Made by a program: the position numbers and the translations under genes. The notes beneath the pieces are model-generated. The model was not told the DNA's origin. It did no database searches and worked only from the letters and a program-made list of their open reading frames with translations. Of a stretch of DNA of 14,415 nt, positions 8,978 to 14,415 are shown piece after piece. The stretch's first letter is position 1; each line of letters begins with the position of its first letter. This stretch comes from Actinomycetes bacterium (lineage in GTDB: Bacteria > Actinomycetota > Acidimicrobiia > Acidimicrobiales > RAAP-2): positions 1 to 14,415 of the forward strand of contig JAJZFO010000258.1 of NCBI GenBank assembly GCA_021805305.1, given 5' to 3'.

Positions 8978-9065
8978 GGAGGGGTGCGAGAGCGGCCGAA
9001 TCGGGCAGTCTCGAAAACTGCTGTGTCTACGGGCACCGTGGGTTCAAATCCCACCTCCTCCGCCA
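8978..9065 (+). tRNA. tRNA-Ser, anticodon CGA
   Basis: The acceptor stem is GGAGGGG (8978-8984) paired with CTCCTCC (9055-9061), with one G-U pair, then discriminator G9062 and an encoded CCA (9063-9065). The anticodon stem is GCAGT (9005-9009) with ACTGC (9017-9021); the loop CTCGAAA puts anticodon CGA at 9012-9014, which reads the serine codon UCG. The long variable arm (about 9022-9037) is the class II feature expected for serine. The T arm is GTGGG-TTCAAAT-CCCAC. At 88 bases it has normal length. Confidence 0.97.
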
Positions 9066-9067
9066 GA

Positions 9068-9101
9068 GGCGAAACGGGTGGCTACGGCCACCCGTTTCGC
9101 C
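9068..9101 (+). terminator. Perfect 15-bp hairpin with a UACG tetraloop after tRNA-Ser
   Basis: GGCGAAACGGGTGGC (9068-9082) pairs exactly with 9087-9101 across the four-base loop TACG. The closing pair is C-G, so the loop belongs to the very stable UNCG class. It starts two bases after the CCA end. There is no T tract behind it (GTTCCGAG follows), so it is either a terminator without a U run, as is common in actinobacteria, or a 3' stabilising and processing structure. Confidence 0.8.
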
Positions 9102-9130
9102 GTTCCGAGACGCCACGCGCGGCGTGCAAG

Positions 9131-9136
9131 TACTCT
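9131..9136 (+). promoter_or_regulatory. gabT: Predicted -10 box of gabT
   Basis: TACTCT fits TAnnnT and would give a start of transcription near 9143 and a leader of about 35 bases. That leader contains GAGGAG at 9166-9171, six bases before ATG 9178. Confidence 0.4.
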
Positions 9137-9177
9137 GGGGATGTCTCTCACTTCCGCACCCCAACGAGGAGTTCTCC

Positions 9178-10515
9178 ATGGTCTCGTCCCTTGAGTCATC
9201 AGTCGGCACCCAGCGCCACGTCATCACCGAGCTGCCCGGACCGAAGTCGCGAGCGCTGCACGCTCGTCGCCAGGCCGTGGTCAGCGCCGGCGTGACCAAC
9301 GGCTTCACGATCTACATCGACCGCGCCGAGGGCGCCATCTTGGTCGACGTCGATGGCAATCGCATCTTGGACTTGGGATCGGGGATCGCCGTCACCGGTA
9401 TCGGCCACGCGGTGCCCGAGCTGATCGAGGCCGTCTCCACCCAGGTCGCCGCCTTCACCCACACGTGCTTCATGGTCACCCCCTACGAGAGCTACGTGCA
9501 GGTGTGTGAGGAGCTCGCGTCCCTCACGCCCGGGACCCACGCCAAGACTTCGGCACTCTTCAACTCGGGCGCCGAGGCCGTCGAGAACGCCGTCAAGATC
9601 GCTCGCCACGCCACGGGTCGTCCGGCGGTCATCGTGTTCGACCACGCCTACCACGGTCGCACCAACCTCACCATGGCTCTGACGGCCAAGAACATGCCCT
9701 ATAAGGACGGCTTCGGTCCCTTCGCCGGCGAGGTGTACCGCGTGCCCATGAGTTACCCGTTCCACGACGGGCTCAGCGGCGCCGAGGCGGCGGCGCGGGC
9801 CATCGCCGAGATCGAGACCCAGGTCGGGGCCACCAACGTCGCCGCCCTACTGATCGAGCCCATCCAGGGCGAGGGTGGCTTCATCGTTCCCGCACCGGGC
9901 TTCCTGCCCGCCCTGTCCAAGTGGACCACCGACAACGGTGTGGTGTTCATCGCCGACGAGATCCAGAGCGGTTTCGGACGCACGGGACAATGGTTCGCGG
10001 TCGACCACGAGGGCGTCGTTCCCGACATCGTCACCACCGCCAAGGGTCTCGCGGGGGGGATGCCCCTCGCGGGAGTCACCGGTCGCGCCGAGCTCATGAA
10101 CGCCGTGCACGAGGGCGGCCTCGGGGGCACCTACGGGGGCAACCCCGTGGCGGCGGTGGCGGCCCTCGCCGCGATCCGGGTGATGCGCGAGCGCGACCTC
10201 CTCGCGCGAGCGCGCGAGCTCGAGACCCTCATGCTCGATCAGCTCAACGCCCTCGCGCGCGATGTGACGATCATCGGCGAGGTGCGCGGACGCGGCGCCA
10301 TGGTCGCGATCGAGCTCGTCGAACCGGGCACCAAGCACCCCAACGCCGCGGCGGCCAAGGGAATCGTGAAGTACTGCAACGACCACGGCGTGATCGCTCT
10401 GAGTTGTGGCACCTACGGCAACGTGATCCGTCTGCTTCCCCCACTCGCGATCACCGACGATCAGTTGTCCGACGGTCTGGGCGTGCTCGCGGAGGCCGTG
10501 CGCTCCGTCAGTTGA
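9178..10515 (+). CDS. gabT: 4-aminobutyrate aminotransferase (class III, PLP-dependent)
   Basis: The protein has 445 residues. It transfers the amino group of 4-aminobutyrate to 2-oxoglutarate, giving succinic semialdehyde and glutamate. Visible marks are GPKSRAL near the N terminus (21-27), NSGAEAVENA (129-138) that holds the PLP phosphate, DHAYHGRT (155-162), EPIQGEGGF (227-235), the PLP-ring aspartate in FIADEIQSGFGRTG (257-270, D260) and the Schiff-base lysine in TTAKGLAGGMPL (K289). The pattern fits GabT rather than ornithine or acetylornithine transaminases, though a related omega-amino acid substrate is possible. The start is set by GAGGAG six bases before ATG 9178; an in-frame GTG 9124 lies before the promoter and is unlikely. 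Its stop overlaps the convergent CvpA-trypsin gene by eight bases. No succinic semialdehyde dehydrogenase is adjacent in an operon. Confidence 0.92.
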   Translation: MVSSLESSVGTQRHVITELPGPKSRALHARRQAVVSAGVTNGFTIYIDRAEGAILVDVDGNRILDLGSGIAVTGIGHAVPELIEAVSTQVAAFTHTCFMVTPYESYVQVCEELASLTPGTHAKTSALFNSGAEAVENAVKIARHATGRPAVIVFDHAYHGRTNLTMALTAKNMPYKDGFGPFAGEVYRVPMSYPFHDGLSGAEAAARAIAEIETQVGATNVAALLIEPIQGEGGFIVPAPGFLPALSKWTTDNGVVFIADEIQSGFGRTGQWFAVDHEGVVPDIVTTAKGLAGGMPLAGVTGRAELMNAVHEGGLGGTYGGNPVAAVAALAAIRVMRERDLLARARELETLMLDQLNALARDVTIIGEVRGRGAMVAIELVEPGTKHPNAAAAKGIVKYCNDHGVIALSCGTYGNVIRLLPPLAITDDQLSDGLGVLAEAVRSVS

Positions 10516-11650
10516 CGCAGCGCTGCGTCGAGACGGGGTGTGGCGAACGCCGGGCCAGCACCTCACGGAGCTGACCCAAACGCGCGGCGTACACCAGCGC
10601 GCCACCGGCGATCACGTGCCGGGCGACGACGCCGACCACTCGACCACCCACGAGAACCGGTGCGCCGTACTCCGAGGTGGTCAGTGACGCGACGACCACG
10701 TCCATGGTGCGGGTGAAGACCGGGCCGCTGTAGATGTCTCGCCCCGCCCCGGTGACGGTTCCCGCGAGGATCGCCTGGGTCGACGCGCGATCGGTCGTGG
10801 AGCGATAACCGACCACCAGCGCCGTTGACCTCGCTGGCGACGACGCGGCCAGGTCGAGGGGCGCCACCTCGAGGCCCGGGCTCATGAGCACCGCGAGGTC
10901 GCTGGCCGGGTCGAAGGCCACGACGCGACCCGCGCGACCCGCGACCAAGAAGGTTCGCTCGCCCGCGAGCGCGTGGGCGACGGTGACCACCTCGTGGGGG
11001 GCGACCACGAATCCAGTCGCGACATTGGTCACGTGACAAGCTCCCGCGGCGACGACGAGGACTACGCCCTCGGGCGTCGCGACGTCGTGGCGGGTGCTCA
11101 AGGGCCGCGTCACGTACGAGGGCAGAGTGGGCGCGACCACGTCCGCGAAGAGACTCGGGACGTTCAACTGACTCAACACCCCCTGAAGGCGACTGGCCAC
11201 TGCGGGGGGTGCCGGCAGCACTCGCTGGACGTAGCGCAGAATCACCGACTTGTTGATCGACGCCCCCACGGTGCTCCAGGGCACCACGGTCAGCAAGGCG
11301 GCGACCAACCAACAACTGATCAGCGTCCCCACGACGCCGACGCTCGCCCCGAGCAGCGAATCCGCCACGCCGAGGCGGCTCTCGTGGACACGCCGAGAGA
11401 AGACACCCCCGAAGAAGCGCAGGATAAGACTGCCCGCCACGGTGCTGGCGATGATGATCAGCACCACGTCGAGGGGCCGCCACGCCGTCGCCGCCACGTG
11501 CGGGACCACCCTCACCGCGAGATAGAGACCGCCGATCAGCCCGATCAGGCGCCCCAGGAGGGCGCCGGTTTGTCGGATGAGACCCTGGGACCAGCCCCGC
11601 AATCCCGACACCACCACCAAGGAGGCAATCGCCACGTCGATCCAGCTCAT
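10508..11650 (-). CDS. CvpA-trypsin membrane protein of MarP type, nucleophile serine replaced (predicted pseudoprotease)
   Basis: The protein has 380 residues. Residues 1-130 carry about four membrane segments (near 3-20, 29-50, 61-80, 98-124) and match CvpA. Residues 190-370 are a chymotrypsin-fold domain outside the membrane. The order and length are those of mycobacterial MarP (Rv3671c), a periplasmic protease used in acid resistance. The histidine (TVAHAL, H226) and aspartate (FDPASDLAVL, D251) are kept. The nucleophile motif GNSGGP reads SEYGAP, so serine is Y328 (codon TAC, complement of 10667-10669). C205 and C378 sit where MarP has its disulfide. The fold and membrane anchor thus appear intact while hydrolysis should be lost. 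The start at ATG 11650 follows a leaderless -10 box. The gene is divergent from the cysteine-rich lipoprotein and overlaps gabT by eight bases. Confidence 0.85.
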   Translation of the reverse strand: MSWIDVAIASLVVVSGLRGWSQGLIRQTGALLGRLIGLIGGLYLAVRVVPHVAATAWRPLDVVLIIIASTVAGSLILRFFGGVFSRRVHESRLGVADSLLGASVGVVGTLISCWLVAALLTVVPWSTVGASINKSVILRYVQRVLPAPPAVASRLQGVLSQLNVPSLFADVVAPTLPSYVTRPLSTRHDVATPEGVVLVVAAGACHVTNVATGFVVAPHEVVTVAHALAGERTFLVAGRAGRVVAFDPASDLAVLMSPGLEVAPLDLAASSPARSTALVVGYRSTTDRASTQAILAGTVTGAGRDIYSGPVFTRTMDVVVASLTTSEYGAPVLVGGRVVGVVARHVIAGGALVYAARLGQLREVLARRSPHPVSTQRCVN

Positions 11651-11656
11651 CCGCCC

Positions 11657-11662
11657 AGAGTA
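11657..11662 (-). promoter_or_regulatory. Predicted -10 box of the CvpA-trypsin gene
   Basis: The minus-strand hexamer TACTCT is followed by six bases (GGGCGG) and ATG 11650. This is the same leaderless spacing seen at the regulator, kinase and tadA genes. Confidence 0.5.
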
Positions 11663-11670
11663 GGCCCGTG

Positions 11671-11694
11671 GTGAGCGAGCACGGTGGCGCTCAC
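11671..11694. promoter_or_regulatory. Inverted repeat between divergent promoters
   Basis: GTGAGCG (11671-11677) and CGCTCAC (11688-11694) form exact seven-base arms around a ten-base spacer. The right arm abuts the predicted plus-strand -10 box TAGCAT (11695-11700), and the left arm lies nine bases upstream of the minus-strand -10 box. This position suits an operator acting on both genes. Seven-base arms can occur by chance in GC-rich DNA. Confidence 0.35.
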
Positions 11695-11700
11695 TAGCAT
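11695..11700 (+). promoter_or_regulatory. Predicted -10 box of the lipoprotein gene
   Basis: TAGCAT fits TAnnnT. It would place the start of transcription near 11707 and give a leader of about 29 bases before ATG 11736. Confidence 0.35.
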
Positions 11701-11735
11701 TGATGCACCGAGGTCACGTACGAAAGAATCGCCCC

Positions 11736-12758
11736 ATGAGCCGACACCACATCACGACGAGGGGCGCCGTTCGCAACGTCCTCGTCATCACGATGGCGTC
11801 GTTGCTGCTGGCCAGTTGCGCGCAGGCCGCGGCGAGTCTGAGCGCCATGGGACAGCCCTCACTGAGTCTCGCCGCGCCACTCACCACTCTCGCTTGCACC
11901 TCCACGGGCGCGTGCATCGCGTTGGGGGCGTCGGGCGGCGCGACTGCCCCCACCAGCGCGGGCCAGGTGCGCAACCACAAGGGAGCCTGGTCCGCCCTGA
12001 ACCTTCCCCCGGCGCCCATCGCCTTCTTGAACGACGCCGCCTGCGGGGCCAGCACGTGTCTCGTCGGCGGTACCCGTAGCGGCGTGGACCTCGTGTGGTC
12101 GATCAACACGAGTGACGGGGCCGTCAGCGCTCTCGCCGGGCCCGCCGGTGGACTCGTGGTGCACAATCTGTCGTGCCCCATCGACGGGCACTGCTCGCTC
12201 ATTGATCAAGGCGCGCACGGACTACTGCGCTTCATCGCCACGAGCAACACCGGTTCGACCTGGGGCGCGGCGCACCTCTTGAACTGGGCCGTGGACAAGA
12301 CGACCCGCCTCGACTGTCCTGGCGTGAGCCACTGCTTCGTCGCCACCACCTCGATCACGCATCACGTGACCTTGCGCGAGACCGTCGACGGAGGGACGAC
12401 GTGGCGCCTCATCGCCACGCCCGCACCGTGGACCTCGCTCGACACCCTGTCGTGCACGCTGACCTGCGTCGCCCTCGTGAGCGACGCGTCGGGTTCGGCG
12501 GTGGCCAGTCAGGTGAAGGGGGTGTGGACGTTGACGCGACTGTCCTTCAGCGCGAGTTCGCTGGCCTGCACCTCGCCCACCGCATGCCTGGTGGTGGGAC
12601 ACGACGCCCACGACAACGCCACGATGGCGATGTGGCAAGGTCGAGCGGTGCACGACGTCGCGCTGTCCTACGTGCCCACCGCCTTGGACCACGTGGCGTG
12701 CGCCCCCGCGGTGTGCGTGGCGAGCGGCGTGACGACGGTGGTGTCGTTGCGGCCCTAG
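11736..12758 (+). CDS. Secreted lipoprotein with seven cysteine-paired repeats, probable seven-bladed beta-propeller
   Basis: From ATG 11736 the protein has 340 residues. Residues 1-28 are a lipoprotein signal: basic start, hydrophobic VLVITMASLLL, then the lipobox LASC with C28 as the lipidated residue. The mature part holds seven close cysteine pairs: C54/C60, C103/C108, C147/C153, C194/C200, C240/C244, C278/C284 and C322/C327, spaced about 38-49 residues apart. Each pair begins a similar strand pattern such as LACTSTGACIALG. Asp-box (BNR) marks occur as SNTGSTW (170-176) and DGGTTW (218-223). Together these suggest a seven-bladed propeller with one disulfide per blade, anchored outside the cytoplasmic membrane. 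I do not recognise a specific function. The frame opens earlier, at 11700, but those starts overlap or abut the -10 box. The stop shares CTAG with the convergent aldehyde dehydrogenase gene. Confidence 0.8.
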   Translation: MSRHHITTRGAVRNVLVITMASLLLASCAQAAASLSAMGQPSLSLAAPLTTLACTSTGACIALGASGGATAPTSAGQVRNHKGAWSALNLPPAPIAFLNDAACGASTCLVGGTRSGVDLVWSINTSDGAVSALAGPAGGLVVHNLSCPIDGHCSLIDQGAHGLLRFIATSNTGSTWGAAHLLNWAVDKTTRLDCPGVSHCFVATTSITHHVTLRETVDGGTTWRLIATPAPWTSLDTLSCTLTCVALVSDASGSAVASQVKGVWTLTRLSFSASSLACTSPTACLVVGHDAHDNATMAMWQGRAVHDVALSYVPTALDHVACAPAVCVASGVTTVVSLRP

Positions 12759-14415
12759 GGTCGCAGGGCGGCGAGGAGCAGTCGGGGTACCCTCGCCCAC
12801 GACTCACTGCACTGCACCTCGAAGAGGCGGCGCATCGCCTCGGCCGATCGCCGGTGCGTCACGAACCACGCGGGCGTCGGTCGCGCGACGAAGGGGCCAC
12901 GCACGACCGACTTCTGCGGTCGCGCGAACATGAGCGTGTTGCCGACCACCCCCACGCCGGACTGGATGTCGGAGGGGTCGTGGCCGGGATACGCGCCCCA
13001 CGGCGTCGTCGCGATCATGATGCCCAACGCGTGCCAGACGTTCACGCCGATCGTGCCGTAGCGAAGGTCGGCGATGGCGCGATCCAGCGCGGCGGCCATC
13101 GTGTCGCGGCGCAGACTTCGCGGACTGACGAGGATCGTCACCGCCAACGTGCCGAACACGACGTCGTTGCAGAAGTCCACGGCTCGCCGAAGGAACTCTT
13201 CGGGGTCTGTGGCGTCGAGGGCGGTCTCACTCGTCAGCGCACAAAAGGCCTCGTCACGAAAGCAAGGGTCATCACGTCGCGATGCGTCCACGTCGCGCAC
13301 CAACGTCCAGGCCATCGCCCCCGGGACCACGTGGCCGATCTGGTGGGCGTCGGGGTGCACCGCGAGGAATCGGTCACGTCGCTCGAAGGCGCCCGGGTAG
13401 TAGGCGAGCCGCGTGGGCACGCGCGCCAGCACCGACTCGAGCGCGTCGAGGAACTCCTCACGCTGGGCCCAGCGCGAGTGCGTCACGATCACGCGCGGCG
13501 TGAGGCAGTTGAATCCGGCGTTATTGACGAGCATCGTGGCCACGTGCGCCGCCTGGTACTCGATCTCGCGTCGAGTCCACGCGCCGGGCACCACGATCAC
13601 GGGCGACACGTTGCCCAGCTCCGCGCTCACGGGCTTGGCCAACCTCGGGGAATCGTGATCGCGCGCTGGCCCGAAGACCACCGCGTCGAAGGTCGACACC
13701 GAACCAGTCAGGTGGACCGCGTCGACGAGCGGGTGATGGGCGAGGTAGTCCCCCACCTCGATGCCACCGCTCGCCACCGTGACGAATCCCGCCTCGATGA
13801 ACACCGCCAGCGCTCGTCGCCAGAATTCGACCAGGTAGTCGTTGACGGGATTGGCCTTCAGGATCACCACGCGCCCCTCGACCACGAGTTGGTGTACGAC
13901 GTCCTTGGGCGCGAGACTCGCCACGTTGCCCGCGCCGAGGACCAGCACGACCCCCTCGTGCTCTCGCGGGTTGGTGTACGCCCGGGCCTGGCCCGCGTGA
14001 AGATCCTTCACGCCGATCCCCGGTTCCATCCAGACCTCGGCGCGATCACCGAAGTACACGATCCGCTCGAGGAGCGACGCGGGCAGTACCTGCACGCTGA
14101 GTCGATCGCCGGGACGATGGCGCACGGCTCCGCGAACCCGGGGTCGTCCGTGGCGCGCGACGTCGATCAGCGAACGGCGGTACGACGCCAAGGCGCGCAC
14201 GAACATGCCGACGCCGGCGAGCAGCTCCTCGCCGCCCTCGGTGCCGCCGGGGTCGAGGCCCTTGGCCCGACACGCCGCCTCGTTCCACTCCTGGGCGGTC
14301 GCCTGGGTGTCGGCGATGGCGCGCGACAGCATCCGCGCGCGCTCCAGGGCTGGGGTCCGCGCCCACCGTGGCGCGCTGCGCCGCAGCGCGGCGAGCGCCT
14401 CGTCGAGCTCGCCGC
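12755..14415 (-). CDS. Aldehyde dehydrogenase superfamily protein, long form (5' end outside the window)
   Basis: At least 552 residues are visible. The frame continues upstream of the internal ATG at 14332 to the window edge with family-like sequence (GELDEALAALRRSAPRW), so the true start lies beyond 14415. Visible marks are AKGLDPGG and EVWMEPG in the N-terminal part, the NAD(P)-binding stretch VLGAGNVASLAPKD (131-144 counted from the 14332 Met), ILKANPVNDY (157-166), LTGSVSTFDAVV (208-219), the general-base glutamate in AELGN (E238) and the catalytic cysteine in NNAGFNCLTPRV (C276). The active-site pair is therefore present. It belongs to a long actinobacterial/myxobacterial ALDH group, not to the classical succinate-semialdehyde type; the substrate is unknown. 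The convergent lipoprotein gene overlaps it by four bases. Confidence 0.85.
   Translation of the reverse strand, partial: GELDEALAALRRSAPRWARTPALERARMLSRAIADTQATAQEWNEAACRAKGLDPGGTEGGEELLAGVGMFVRALASYRRSLIDVARHGRPRVRGAVRHRPGDRLSVQVLPASLLERIVYFGDRAEVWMEPGIGVKDLHAGQARAYTNPREHEGVVLVLGAGNVASLAPKDVVHQLVVEGRVVILKANPVNDYLVEFWRRALAVFIEAGFVTVASGGIEVGDYLAHHPLVDAVHLTGSVSTFDAVVFGPARDHDSPRLAKPVSAELGNVSPVIVVPGAWTRREIEYQAAHVATMLVNNAGFNCLTPRVIVTHSRWAQREEFLDALESVLARVPTRLAYYPGAFERRDRFLAVHPDAHQIGHVVPGAMAWTLVRDVDASRRDDPCFRDEAFCALTSETALDATDPEEFLRRAVDFCNDVVFGTLAVTILVSPRSLRRDTMAAALDRAIADLRYGTIGVNVWHALGIMIATTPWGAYPGHDPSDIQSGVGVVGNTLMFARPQKSVVRGPFVARPTPAWFVTHRRSAEAMRRLFEVQCSESWARVPRLLLAALRP

Noticed and set aside
9199..9765. 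Minus-strand frame of 188 codons within gabT
   Set aside because: It lies wholly antisense to a gene with all class III transaminase motifs and has no start signals of its own.
9178..14415. GABA shunt unit formed by gabT and the aldehyde dehydrogenase
   Set aside because: The two genes are on opposite strands with two unrelated genes between them, and the dehydrogenase is not of the succinate-semialdehyde type.

Overview
This window looks like chromosomal DNA from a high-GC actinobacterium, roughly two-thirds G+C by eye. The gene content supports this: a deazaflavin (F420)-type nitroreductase, a CvpA-trypsin fusion of the mycobacterial MarP architecture, a GH15 trehalase-type enzyme next to OtsA, and a PknB-like kinase. 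Several starts have an actinobacterial leaderless pattern, a TAnnnT box six or seven bases before the start codon. The class Acidimicrobiia is my best guess, but nothing in the window proves it. I see no insertion sequence, phage gene, CRISPR array or sharp composition break.

Layout. 1-266: the first 18 codons of a leftward gene, then a regulatory region with an inverted repeat and two 12-bp palindromes exactly 20 bp apart. 267-1127: a rightward regulator joining an excisionase/MerR-type HTH to a cobalamin-binding domain. 1314-2879: a leftward membrane Ser/Thr kinase. 2980-3399: a leftward F420-type nitroreductase, divergent from a NagD-like HAD phosphatase (3554-4333). 4273-7971: a leftward two-gene trehalose unit, GH15 then otsA, whose 3' end overlaps the HAD gene. 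7972-8455: no convincing gene. 8456-8920: leftward tadA, divergent from a tRNA-Ser(CGA) gene (8978-9065) that is followed by a perfect 15-bp hairpin. 9178-10515: gabT. 10508-11650: a leftward CvpA-trypsin protein with the nucleophile serine replaced by tyrosine. 11736-12758: a divergent lipoprotein with seven regularly spaced cysteine pairs. 12755-14415: a leftward long-form aldehyde dehydrogenase that runs off the right edge.

How the genes work together. The clearest functional unit is GH15-otsA: OtsA makes trehalose-6-phosphate and the GH15 enzyme probably hydrolyses trehalose; no OtsB is visible. tadA and tRNA-Ser are translation functions. The other genes are mostly single transcription units. 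Three convergent gene pairs overlap at their 3' ends (61, 8 and 4 bp).

The points most worth a second look are the cobalamin-binding regulator that lacks the CarH photoreceptor signature but has a well-formed tandem operator upstream, the predicted pseudoprotease of MarP type, and the divergently transcribed seven-repeat cysteine-paired lipoprotein.
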